64,000 bases of DNA from Natronocella acetinitrilica (GTDB lineage Bacteria; Pseudomonadota; Gammaproteobacteria; Nitrococcales; Aquisalimonadaceae). The DNA lies in NCBI RefSeq assembly GCF_024170285.1, contig NZ_JALJXV010000003.1, positions 434,001 through 498,000 on the forward strand, in the 5' to 3' direction. Positions 9,772 through 17,382 of the stretch are shown piece after piece. Position numbers and translations under genes: made by a program. The notes beneath the pieces were generated by a model. That model worked only from the letters and a program-made list of their open reading frames with translations. It was not told the DNA's origin and did no database searches. Positions within the stretch are counted from its first letter, which is position 1. Each line of letters opens with the position of its first letter.

Positions 9772-10268
9772 GCGGCGAGGGCGAGGGGGCGAAAAAGCCC
9801 CGCGGCGAGGCGATGCACCGCATGATCGACTCCGGTGACGCGCTCTCACTCGCGCAACTCCAGCAGGGCGAGGCGCAGCCCGACTTTCGCCATGCCCGCG
9901 AGACGCTCGCGAGCTTCAGCCTCGACACCGTGCCGGGCGCGCTCCTTGCCTGCCTGGCCCGCCCGGTGGAGCAGTTCTACCTGCCCACCATGGTGCGCAT
10001 CGAGGAGCCGAAACTCGTCGCCCCGCGGAGCGGGCGCATCTACGCCACCAGCTACATCGAGATCGAGGGGCGGCTTGTCACCGAGGAGCTCTACCGCGCC
10101 TACTTCAACCGCACCGAGTTCGGCCTGGTCGGCGCCCACGAGGTCTTCCTGGTCGAGATCTTCGAGAACCAGGGCCGGGCGGCCCGCCCGCACTACACCC
10201 AGGTCGGCTGGGCGGTCATGACCCGCCGCCAGTACCAGGCCTATCTCGAGCACCTCCTCGGCCATTGA
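9768..10268 (+). CDS. Hypothetical protein, 166 aa
   Basis: Second gene of a two-gene operon; its ATG overlaps the stop of the exported protein before it. The product is soluble, with an Arg/Lys/Glu-rich N-terminus followed by a region rich in aromatic residues (RPVEQFYLPTMVRI, YRAYFNRTEFGLVGAHEVFLVEIF). No recognised motif, signal peptide or membrane segment. The pairing of a cytoplasmic and an exported protein hints at a linked function, but nothing in the sequence says what. Confidence 0.65.
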   Translation: MSGEGEGAKKPRGEAMHRMIDSGDALSLAQLQQGEAQPDFRHARETLASFSLDTVPGALLACLARPVEQFYLPTMVRIEEPKLVAPRSGRIYATSYIEIEGRLVTEELYRAYFNRTEFGLVGAHEVFLVEIFENQGRAARPHYTQVGWAVMTRRQYQAYLEHLLGH

Positions 10269-10305
10269 GGGATACCGGAAAGACACGGAGCGGGCGTCTT
10301 TCAGC

Positions 10306-10334
10306 TTGACAAGTTTATTTATTTATCATATAAT
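10306..10334 (+). promoter_or_regulatory. Perfect-consensus sigma70 promoter
   Basis: TTGACA, a 17-bp spacer containing a single C and one G, then TATAAT. Both hexamers match consensus. It drives the membrane protein at 10364. Confidence 0.85.
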
Positions 10335-10363
10335 AAATAGGCTTAAATCAGGAGGGCTCCCAC

Positions 10364-10855
10364 ATGGTCTCACAGCACCACGGTTCTGTCAGTCGCAAGC
10401 TCGCCGCCCTGGGTGGCACCGCCCTCGGGGCGGGCTTCACCTATGTTGCCTACCCGCTCATGGCGGAGGCCGACAAGCACGCTCCGGCCGCCATCGAGGG
10501 CAGCATCCAGGCGTCGATCCCGATGCCGCTGCTCGTCCTCGCGCTGTCGCTTTTCACGGTGCCGTTCCTGATTCCGCTGATCTGGAACGCGGTGCGTGAC
10601 CCCGGCTCGCGCTCGCGCCTGCTGTTGGCGGTGGCAGGGCTTGTCAGCCTGGTGCTCTGCACGGCCTATGCACTGATGGGGCTCTCCGCACCGGGGATCA
10701 CCCCACAGAACTCGACCGATCTCTACTACCCGATGGTCGCCTTCGGCGCCCTGCCGCTCGCCCTGCTGCTGCTGCGTGAGCGTGCCGAGCGAAAGCCCCT
10801 TGGTGCACTCGCCCGGGGGCGGCAGCGGCAACTGCGGCGGCGGAGAAGCCGCTAG
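10364..10855 (+). CDS. Small integral membrane protein, 163 aa
   Basis: ATG 10364 follows an excellent AGGAGG site. Four hydrophobic segments can be seen: near the N-terminus (LGGTALGAGFTYVAYPLM), in the middle (LLVLALSLFTVPFLIPLIW), LLLAVAGLVSLVLCTAYALM and GALPLALLLL. The C-terminal 25 residues are strongly basic (Arg-rich), which fits a cytoplasmic tail. The family is not recognised. It is a single-gene unit between a perfect promoter and a strong hairpin, so it is probably well expressed. Confidence 0.7.
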   Translation: MVSQHHGSVSRKLAALGGTALGAGFTYVAYPLMAEADKHAPAAIEGSIQASIPMPLLVLALSLFTVPFLIPLIWNAVRDPGSRSRLLLAVAGLVSLVLCTAYALMGLSAPGITPQNSTDLYYPMVAFGALPLALLLLRERAERKPLGALARGRQRQLRRRRSR

Positions 10856-10866
10856 GGGCCGCAGAC

Positions 10867-10890
10867 TGCGGGGGCGAGCGCGCCCCCGCA
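10867..10890 (+). terminator. GC-rich hairpin after the membrane protein gene
   Basis: A perfect 10-bp stem (TGCGGGGGCG with its complement) around a 4-nt loop, 12 nt after the stop codon. There is no T tract, so it is either a weak intrinsic terminator or an RNA 3' stabiliser. Confidence 0.55.
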
Positions 10891-10936
10891 ACCACAAATC
10901 GGCAGCAGGGCAGTATTCCGGTTAAAATATTTTTGA

Positions 10937-10942
10937 TATAAT
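10937..10942 (+). promoter_or_regulatory. -10 element of the nrdJa promoter
   Basis: A perfect TATAAT in an AT-rich island; no good -35 is visible at 17 bp upstream. This suggests dependence on an activator or on upstream AT-rich DNA. Confidence 0.6.
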
Positions 10943-10951
10943 AAAGCATCA

Positions 10952-10972
10952 ACGGCTGCCCCTGGCAGCCGT
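10952..10972 (+). promoter_or_regulatory. 5' leader hairpin of nrdJa
   Basis: A perfect 9-bp inverted repeat (ACGGCTGCC) with a 3-nt loop begins only about 3 nt after the expected transcription start of nrdJa. It may stabilise the mRNA 5' end or act as an operator. No cobalamin riboswitch features are present in the ~90-nt leader. Confidence 0.45.
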
Positions 10973-11037
10973 CAGCATCCACGCGAGCCGCACAGGCGCG
11001 GCCAGCAACCAACAAGCTAACGAGAGAGATCGCATCC

Positions 11038-14000
11038 ATGGCACAGGAACAGCGCAGCGAGCAGGCCACCACCGAGGTCACACAGATCGGCTTCCAGGCC
11101 GCCTCGGTCGATATCTGGGAGAAGAAGTATCGCCTCTCCACCAAGTCCGGCGAGGCGGTGGACGCCACCATCGAGGAGACCTACCGCCGCGTTGCGCGGG
11201 CACTTGCCGATATCGAGGCCGAGGACGTGCGCGAGCACTGGTATGAGCGCTTCCTGTGGGCGATGCGCAACGGCGCGATCCCCGCCGGGCGGATTATCTC
11301 AAACGCCGGCGCGCAGGCCTACAAGCCGGCCACCAGCACCATCAACTGCACGGTCTCCGGAACGCTGCACGACTCCATGGACGGCATCCTCCAGGCCGTG
11401 CACAAGGCGGGGCTTACGCTGAAAAGCGGCTGTGGAATCGGCTATGAGCACTCGACCCTGCGCCCGAAGGGCGGTTTTGTCTCCGGTGCCGGCGCCTACA
11501 CCTCCGGCCCGCTCTCCTTCATGGATATCTTCGATCGCATGTGCTTCACCGTGTCCTCCGCCGGTGGCCGCCGCGGCGCGCAGATGGGCACCTTCGATGT
11601 CGGCCACCCGGACGTCTTTGATTTCATCCGCGCCAAGCGCGAGAACGGCCGGCTTCGCCAGTTCAACCTCTCGCTCCTGATCACCGACGCCTTCATGGAA
11701 GCGGTGAAGGCCGACACCGACTGGCCGCTCTCCTTCCCGGTCACCGCCCGCGAGGTCGAGGAAGACGGCATTGATCTCAATGATCCGAGCCAGGTGCTCT
11801 ACCGCGAGTGGCCGACCACCGAGGACTACATCACCAACGCCGATGGCGAGGTGGCCTGCCGTATTCACAAGGTGGTGAAGGCACGGCGCGTGTGGGACAT
11901 GATCATGGCCTCCACCTACGATTACGCCGAGCCAGGCTTCCTGCTGATCGACCGCTACAACGAGCTCAACAACAACTGGTTCTGCGAGAACATCCGCGCG
12001 AGCAACCCCTGCGTCACCGCCGACACCTGGGTGCACACCGACCAGGGCCCGGCCCAGGTGGCTGATCTCATCGGCGAGGGCTTCCGCGCACGGGTGGATG
12101 GCACCGACTATGCAACCGGCCCCGAGGGCTTCTTCCATACCGGCGAGAAGGCCGTACTGGAGCTCCTCACCAGCACCGGGCAGCGCCTGCGCCTCACCCC
12201 CGATCACCGCGTGCTCTGCCTGGCCGAGAATGGCGAGCGCGTGTGGGCGGCCGCACAGGATCTCAAGCCCGGCGACCAGGTGGTGCTGCATGACCACCGC
12301 GACAACGCCAAGTGGCGCGGCCGCGGCAGCTACGAGGCCGGCTACCTGCTTGGCATGCTGAAGGGCGATGGCACGCTGAACGAGCGCCTGGGTGCGATCC
12401 TCTCCGTCTGGCAGGGGGCGGCGAAGGTGGCCAACGGGGGCAGTGTCGAGAGCGGCGTCATGGCCCACATCGAGGCGTGTGCGGCGCGCGCGCTCACCCT
12501 GCATGGCAGCCACGGCGGCTTCATGACGGTTGCCGGTCGCGGCGAGTCGCGCTTCCACTCCCGGGATCTCGCCCGAATCGCCGCTGAGTTCGGCATGACC
12601 CGCGAGAACGGCAAGTCCGTCAGCGCCGGCATCGAGCGCAGTTCCTCGCGCTTCCACGCGGGCTTCCTGCGTGGCCTCTTCGATGCCGATGGCAGCGTCC
12701 AGGGCAGCCAGCAGAAGGATGTGTCCGTGCGCCTCTCGCAGTCCGATCTGGACACGCTCGAGGCCGTGCAGCGCATGCTGCTTCGCCTTGGCATCACCTC
12801 GACGATCTACCGCGACCGTCGCGTCGCCTCGCTCACCGTGCTCCCCGACGGCAAGGGTGGTGCGCGCGAGTACCCGACGGCGGCACAGCACGAGCTCATC
12901 ATCTCCGGCGAGGACCTGGTGGTCTTCGGGCAGCGCGTTGGCTTTATCGACGCCGCCAAGGCCGCGCGGCTCGATGACGCGATCCGCGCCTACCGCCGCG
13001 CCCCGAACAAAAGCCGCTTCGCCGCCCGGGTCATCGAAGTCCGCCCCGCCGGTGTTGCCGACGTCTACGACGTCCAGGTGCCGGGGCCGAACGCCTTTGA
13101 TGCGAACGGCATCTACGCCCACAACTGTGGTGAGCAAGGGTTGCCCCCGAACGGCAGCTGCCTGCTCGGCTCGGTCAACCTGACGCTGTTCGTGCGCGAG
13201 CCCTTTACCGATCGCGCCCACTTCGACTGGGAGACCTACCGCGAGGTGGTGCGGGTGTTCTCGCGCATGCTCGACAACGTGGTGGAGATCAACGGCCTGC
13301 CGCTGCCCGAGCAGCGCGATGAGATCACCCGCAAGCGCCGCCACGGCATGGGCTATCTCGGCCTTGGCTCGACACTCGCCATGCTGCGCATGACCTACGG
13401 CTCCGAGGCCTCGGTCGGCTTCACCGAGGAGGCGACCCGCGAGCTCGCCGTCGCCGGCTGGGAAGCGGCACTCGAGCTTGCCCGGGAGAAGGGTCCGGCG
13501 CCGATCATGACCGAGACCTTCACCATCACCCAGGGCATGCTGAAAAAGCGTCCCGAGCTTGCCGCCGATGGCTACAAGGTCGGCGACCAGGTGCCAGGGC
13601 GCATCCTGCACGCGAAGTACTCGCGCTACATGCAGAAGATCGCAAGCGTGGCGCCGGAGCTCGTCGAGGCACTCGCCGAGGTCGGCGCGCGCTATACCCA
13701 CCATAGCTCCATCGCCCCGACCGGCACGATCTCGCTGTCGCTTGCCAACAATGCGAGCAACGGCATCGAGCCCTCGTTCGCCCACCACTACTTCCGCAAC
13801 GTGATCCGCGAGGGTCGCAAGGCGAAGGAGAAGGTGGATGTCTACAGCTTCGAGTCACTCGCCTACAAGGCGCTGGTGAACCCGTCCGTTGACCCGAACG
13901 CGCCGCGGGGCAGCGACAACGGCCTGCCGGCCTACTTCACCACGTCAGACGAGGTGACGCCGACACAGCACGTCGACATCCAGGCGGCCGCGCAGGCGTG

Positions 14001-14310
14001 GATCGACAGCTCCATCTCGAAGACGGCGAACGTCCCGACCGACTTCCCCTTCGAGGACTTCAAGGACATCTACCTCTACGCCTATGAGAGCGGGCTGAAG
14101 GGCTGCACCACCTTCCGCTTCAACCCGGAGGTCTTCCAGGGCGTGCTGGTGAAGGAGGATGACCTGAAGAACACCCGCTACAGCTTCACGCTCGAGGACG
14201 GCAGCACGGTCTCGGTGCGCGGGGATGAGGAGGTCGAGTACGACGGCGAGACGCACACCGCGGCGAATCTCTACGATGCGCTGAAGGAAGGCTACTACGG
14301 AAAGTTCTGA
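11038..14310 (+). CDS. nrdJa: Adenosylcobalamin-dependent ribonucleotide reductase large part, intein-containing
   Basis: Catalytic subunit of class II ribonucleotide reductase, which makes deoxyribonucleotides with B12 as radical source and works with or without oxygen. The precursor has 1090 residues; removing a 372-residue intein leaves 718, about the size of Pseudomonas NrdJa. Visible active-site residues are Cys104 in NCTVSG, the radical Cys in NP-CGEQ (residue 697 in the precursor, 325 after splicing), and Cys708 in GSCLLGS. The 11-residue gap between the last two is that of known class II enzymes. There is no N-terminal ATP-cone and no C-terminal cysteine pair. The missing C-terminal part is encoded by nrdJb at 20306, about 6 kb downstream. 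A hairpin terminator follows. The intein must splice for the enzyme to be active. Confidence 0.92.
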   Translation: MAQEQRSEQATTEVTQIGFQAASVDIWEKKYRLSTKSGEAVDATIEETYRRVARALADIEAEDVREHWYERFLWAMRNGAIPAGRIISNAGAQAYKPATSTINCTVSGTLHDSMDGILQAVHKAGLTLKSGCGIGYEHSTLRPKGGFVSGAGAYTSGPLSFMDIFDRMCFTVSSAGGRRGAQMGTFDVGHPDVFDFIRAKRENGRLRQFNLSLLITDAFMEAVKADTDWPLSFPVTAREVEEDGIDLNDPSQVLYREWPTTEDYITNADGEVACRIHKVVKARRVWDMIMASTYDYAEPGFLLIDRYNELNNNWFCENIRASNPCVTADTWVHTDQGPAQVADLIGEGFRARVDGTDYATGPEGFFHTGEKAVLELLTSTGQRLRLTPDHRVLCLAENGERVWAAAQDLKPGDQVVLHDHRDNAKWRGRGSYEAGYLLGMLKGDGTLNERLGAILSVWQGAAKVANGGSVESGVMAHIEACAARALTLHGSHGGFMTVAGRGESRFHSRDLARIAAEFGMTRENGKSVSAGIERSSSRFHAGFLRGLFDADGSVQGSQQKDVSVRLSQSDLDTLEAVQRMLLRLGITSTIYRDRRVASLTVLPDGKGGAREYPTAAQHELIISGEDLVVFGQRVGFIDAAKAARLDDAIRAYRRAPNKSRFAARVIEVRPAGVADVYDVQVPGPNAFDANGIYAHNCGEQGLPPNGSCLLGSVNLTLFVREPFTDRAHFDWETYREVVRVFSRMLDNVVEINGLPLPEQRDEITRKRRHGMGYLGLGSTLAMLRMTYGSEASVGFTEEATRELAVAGWEAALELAREKGPAPIMTETFTITQGMLKKRPELAADGYKVGDQVPGRILHAKYSRYMQKIASVAPELVEALAEVGARYTHHSSIAPTGTISLSLANNASNGIEPSFAHHYFRNVIREGRKAKEKVDVYSFESLAYKALVNPSVDPNAPRGSDNGLPAYFTTSDEVTPTQHVDIQAAAQAWIDSSISKTANVPTDFPFEDFKDIYLYAYESGLKGCTTFRFNPEVFQGVLVKEDDLKNTRYSFTLEDGSTVSVRGDEEVEYDGETHTAANLYDALKEGYYGKF
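12010..13125 (+). other. LAGLIDADG-type intein inside nrdJa
   Basis: Codons 325-696 encode an intein placed immediately before the catalytic thiyl-radical Cys of the NPCGEQ motif. The first residue is Cys (CVTADTW, block A). Block B is TPDH, the two homing-endonuclease motifs are LLGMLKGDGTL and FLRGLFDADGS, and the C-terminal blocks read DVYDVQVPG and GIYAHN followed by Cys as the +1 residue. All residues needed for self-splicing are present, and both LAGLIDADG motifs keep their acidic residues, so the endonuclease may be active. Insertion at an essential, highly conserved site is the classic intein strategy. Confidence 0.93.
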
Positions 14311-14349
14311 TATTTCCGTAATCTGAAGGGTAATTCTACAGCAAAACAT

Positions 14350-14377
14350 GAGGCCCGGAATCAGCCGGGCCTCTTAT
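14350..14377 (+). terminator. Terminator of nrdJa
   Basis: A 9-bp perfect stem (GAGGCCCGG and complement) with a 6-nt loop, followed by TTAT, 40 nt after the nrdJa stop. Confidence 0.7.
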
Positions 14378-14417
14378 CGCTGCAGGGCGCCGGGCACTAT
14401 CACCAGGAGAGAGTTCC

Positions 14418-16121
14418 ATGACCGCATTGTTGATGAGTATCCAGGCAGGGCTTGCCGTGACGCTGTTCGCCTACCTGTTGGGCCGCAGCCGCCCGGTCGC
14501 CTTGTTGGCCGGGGCGATCGTGCTCGGCGGCTGGTGGCTCGCATTGCCAACCGTCGCCCTCTGGCATCCCGGCATGCTCCTGGCGCTAATGGTGGTGGCG
14601 ATCGCCGGAAACGTGGGCCTGATAATTCATGAGGGGGGTGGTCGCAGGCGCGGTGACAGGCTGCGCTCCCTTGCGACCTACGGGCTCTGCCTGGCGGTGA
14701 TCGGCATCCCGCCCGCCACCACCTGGTCGCTCTTCCACGGCCAGTCCTACCAGGGGCTCCTCGCGGTGGAGGAGGCGGAGTTCGAGCCGAGCGCCGTCCT
14801 CCTCGATCAGAGCCAGGCGCGCCTGGTCGACCAGGGCCTTGCCGATCGCGCGGCACAGGAGCTGATCGGCAACCAGCGCGGACTTGGCTCCCAGGCGCGG
14901 GTTGGCACCATGTCGATCCAGGAGGTCGACGGGCGGCTATGGTGGGTGGGTGCGCTCGAGCACCGCGGCCCGATCAAGTATCTGCTGAACACGACAACGC
15001 CTGGCTACGTGATGGTCTCGGCGAGTGACTACTCCGATCGCAGGATCATCCTCGACCGCCCGATTCGCTACGGCGCCGAGGGCTTTTACCTCAATGGCAA
15101 TGTCCGCCGCCACCTGTACAACAACGGTTACTGGACAGTCGGGCTGATGGACCCCACCTTCGAGATCGATGATGCGGGTACGCCGCACTGGGTGGTCACC
15201 CGGTACCGCAACATGGTCGGCTTCAGTGGCGCGATGGCCACCGGCACGCTGATCGTCAACGCCACCACCGGGGAGATCTCCGAGCACGGCCTTGAGGACA
15301 CCCCCGCCTGGGTGGATCGCATTCAGCCCGAGGCCCTCGTGCGCGAGCGCCTCGGTGACTGGGGGCGCCTTGTCCACGGCTTCTGGAACGCGCACTTCGC
15401 GCAGCGCGACGTGATCACGCCCTCGCCTGGCATGCGCCTGGTCTACACCGCCGATGGCCGTGCGGCCTGGTACACCGGGCTGCAATCGGCCGGCGGCAGC
15501 GACGAGGGCACGATGGGCTTCGCGCTGATCGACAGCCGCACCGGCGAGGCCACCTTCTACCGTCGCGCCGGCGTCACCGAGAGCGCCGCCGCGGCGGTGA
15601 TCGAGGGCCAGGTGCAGGAGATGCGCTACAGCGCCACCGACCCGATCCCCTATGTGGTCCATGGCGTGCCGACCTTCATCGCCGCACTGAAGGACAGCGC
15701 CGGCAATCCCCAGGGGGTGGGCATGGTGGCCTACGATGATCGCACTCGGGTAGGGACCGGTGGCAGCCTGCGCACGGCGCTTCGCCGCTACACGGCATCG
15801 CTCGATGCCGGCCGTGGGGCGCTTGCCCTGGACGCCCGTGCCGAGCGGATCCGCTTCACCGGCACCGTGGAGCGCGCAGCGCTCGAGCAGATCGACGGCC
15901 GTGGGCTGCTCTATCTCACCATCGATGCGGTGCCAGGCCGGTATTTCACCGCCCAGGCCGAGGGCGAGCCAGCTGCGCTTCTCACCCGGGTCGGCGATCA
16001 GGTCGCGATCGAGGTGCTCCAGGGGGATCTCCCGATCATCCCGGTGATCGCTTTCGAGAACCTGAGTCTCTCGGGTGGGACACACGATGGCGCGGATACC
16101 ATCGAGCCGTCCGGGCCGTAG
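14418..16121 (+). CDS. Membrane-anchored protein with large extracytoplasmic domain
   Basis: This 567-residue protein starts at an ATG behind AGGAGAG. Three hydrophobic segments occur in the first ~115 residues (around LLMSIQAGLAVTLFAYLLG, LLALMVVAIAGNVGLII and LATYGLCLAVIGIP). The remaining ~450 residues look like a folded extracytoplasmic region. It includes GYVMVSASDYSD, TPHWVVTRYR, a TGEISEHG element and FYRRAGVTESAAAAVIEG, which give a weak impression of PepSY-like repeats of the kind seen in surface proteins. The last ~90 residues look like a small beta-barrel. I do not recognise a named family. No clear promoter is seen between the nrdJa terminator and this gene, so it may rely on read-through. 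Confidence 0.7.
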   Translation: MTALLMSIQAGLAVTLFAYLLGRSRPVALLAGAIVLGGWWLALPTVALWHPGMLLALMVVAIAGNVGLIIHEGGGRRRGDRLRSLATYGLCLAVIGIPPATTWSLFHGQSYQGLLAVEEAEFEPSAVLLDQSQARLVDQGLADRAAQELIGNQRGLGSQARVGTMSIQEVDGRLWWVGALEHRGPIKYLLNTTTPGYVMVSASDYSDRRIILDRPIRYGAEGFYLNGNVRRHLYNNGYWTVGLMDPTFEIDDAGTPHWVVTRYRNMVGFSGAMATGTLIVNATTGEISEHGLEDTPAWVDRIQPEALVRERLGDWGRLVHGFWNAHFAQRDVITPSPGMRLVYTADGRAAWYTGLQSAGGSDEGTMGFALIDSRTGEATFYRRAGVTESAAAAVIEGQVQEMRYSATDPIPYVVHGVPTFIAALKDSAGNPQGVGMVAYDDRTRVGTGGSLRTALRRYTASLDAGRGALALDARAERIRFTGTVERAALEQIDGRGLLYLTIDAVPGRYFTAQAEGEPAALLTRVGDQVAIEVLQGDLPIIPVIAFENLSLSGGTHDGADTIEPSGP

Positions 16122-16134
16122 GGCCTGGTTGGCA

Positions 16135-16143
16135 TGCTATAAT
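16135..16143 (+). promoter_or_regulatory. Extended -10 promoter for the small gene and ardC
   Basis: TGC directly precedes TATAAT, giving an extended -10. No good -35 is present. Confidence 0.55.
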
Positions 16144-16176
16144 TAACTGGAAACAAATTAACCGGAGGGCTTGATC

Positions 16177-16350
16177 ATGCCGAACGTGACCGCACCGCGC
16201 CTGCGCGCGCTTGATGCCAGTGGGCTGTTGCTTGAAGCAAGCCGCGAGGATGCCGAGCGCATGGGGGCGATGGAGGATGACGCGATGAGCGAGGCCGATG
16301 CCCTCGACGCGGCCATCGCCTATGACGAGGACGCCGAGGAGGTGCGCTGA
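16177..16350 (+). CDS. Very acidic 57-aa protein coupled to ardC
   Basis: A short gene with ATG 16177 behind GGAGGG. The product has 57 residues, about a third of them Asp or Glu, mostly in the C-terminal half (EDDAMSEADALDAA, DEDAEEVR). Its TGA shares a base with the ATG of ardC (TGATG), so the two are translationally coupled. Acidity plus the coupling to an antirestriction gene make a DNA-mimic or an ArdC partner conceivable. The family is unknown, and being acidic is weak evidence in a genome that may be halophilic. Confidence 0.6.
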   Translation: MPNVTAPRLRALDASGLLLEASREDAERMGAMEDDAMSEADALDAAIAYDEDAEEVR

Positions 16351-17372
16351 TGGCCACACGGCGTAGCGGCTCGCGCAGGAGCGGGCCGCCAAAGCAGCCC
16401 TACCATGAGCGGGTTGCCGAGCGCGTGATCGAAGCACTTGAGGCGGGCACCGCCCCCTGGGTCAAGCCCTGGAAGGCAGGTGCGGCACCAGGCCTGCCGG
16501 TCAACGCGATCACCGGCAAGCCCTACCGGGGCATGAACCAGGTGTGGCTTGGCATGATGCGCCCCGCCGAGGGCGACCCGCGCTGGTGCACCTACAAGCA
16601 GGCGGAGAGCGTCGGCGCGCAGGTGCGTCGCGGCGAGAAGGGCACGGTGATCCAGTTCTGGAAGACCCACGAGGAGCGCGCTGAGGAGGGTGCTGAGGGT
16701 GGCCGCATCCGCGTGCGACTGGAGCGCCCGCGGGTCTTCACCGCCGTGGTCTTCCACGCCTCGCAGATCGACAACCTGCCCGCGTACACGCCGCCTGGCA
16801 GCGTCGTGCCCGGCTGGCAGCGCGACGCCCATGCCGATTGGCTGATCAAGGCCTCCGGCGCGGCCATCGACCATGACCAGGGCGACCGCGCCTTCTACGC
16901 ACCGCTCACTGATCGGATCCACATGCCGCCGCCGGGCGCATTTGCAAGCCGTGAGACCTACTATGCAACGCTCTTCCACGAGCTCGGGCACTGGACGGGG
17001 CATGAGAGCAGGCTGAACCGCGACATCCTCCACCCCTTCCGCTCGATCCCCTACGCCCGCGAGGAGCTGCGTGCGGAGCTCGCCTCGATGATGATGGCCG
17101 CAGAGCTCGGGCTCGCCCACGACCCGGGCAACCACCACGCCTACATCGCTTCGTGGATCGAGATGCTGCGGGATGACCCGCACGAGATCTTCCGCGCCTC
17201 CCGCGACGCCCAGGCGATCAGCGACTACATCGTCTCGCCAAAGCGCGCACTCGAGGCGGAGCAATCGGTCGCCTACGAAGGCCCGGCGGAGGTGGTTCGC
17301 ACCGAGGCCGTGGCGCGCACCCCGGTCCCGGTCGCGCGGAGCGCCAGGGAGGCGGAGGGGCCGTCGTTCTAG
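16350..17372 (+). CDS. ardC: ArdC-family antirestriction protein
   Basis: A 340-residue protein with the ArdC layout. The N-terminal ssDNA-binding domain (about residues 15-140) contains APWVKPW, the NAITGKPYRGMN motif and WCTYKQA. A C-terminal zincin-like metallopeptidase domain has HELGHWTGHESRLNR at about residue 210 and a downstream YAREELRAELAS helix supplying the third ligand. Proteins of this type protect incoming plasmid DNA from type I restriction during conjugation and are markers of mobile elements. It is the second gene of a unit with the small acidic protein. The C-terminal ~40 residues are low-complexity. The start overlaps the upstream stop. Confidence 0.9.
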   Translation: MATRRSGSRRSGPPKQPYHERVAERVIEALEAGTAPWVKPWKAGAAPGLPVNAITGKPYRGMNQVWLGMMRPAEGDPRWCTYKQAESVGAQVRRGEKGTVIQFWKTHEERAEEGAEGGRIRVRLERPRVFTAVVFHASQIDNLPAYTPPGSVVPGWQRDAHADWLIKASGAAIDHDQGDRAFYAPLTDRIHMPPPGAFASRETYYATLFHELGHWTGHESRLNRDILHPFRSIPYAREELRAELASMMMAAELGLAHDPGNHHAYIASWIEMLRDDPHEIFRASRDAQAISDYIVSPKRALEAEQSVAYEGPAEVVRTEAVARTPVPVARSAREAEGPSF

Positions 17373-17382
17373 GCGAACGGCG

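Noticed and set aside
10943-11037. Possible cobalamin riboswitch before nrdJa
   Set aside because: The leader is only about 90 nt and shows a single hairpin; the B12-box and the multi-stem core are missing.
11299-13788. Antisense ORF of about 830 codons opposite nrdJa
   Set aside because: The plus strand has clear RNR and intein motifs; the antisense frame has none and no ribosome site.
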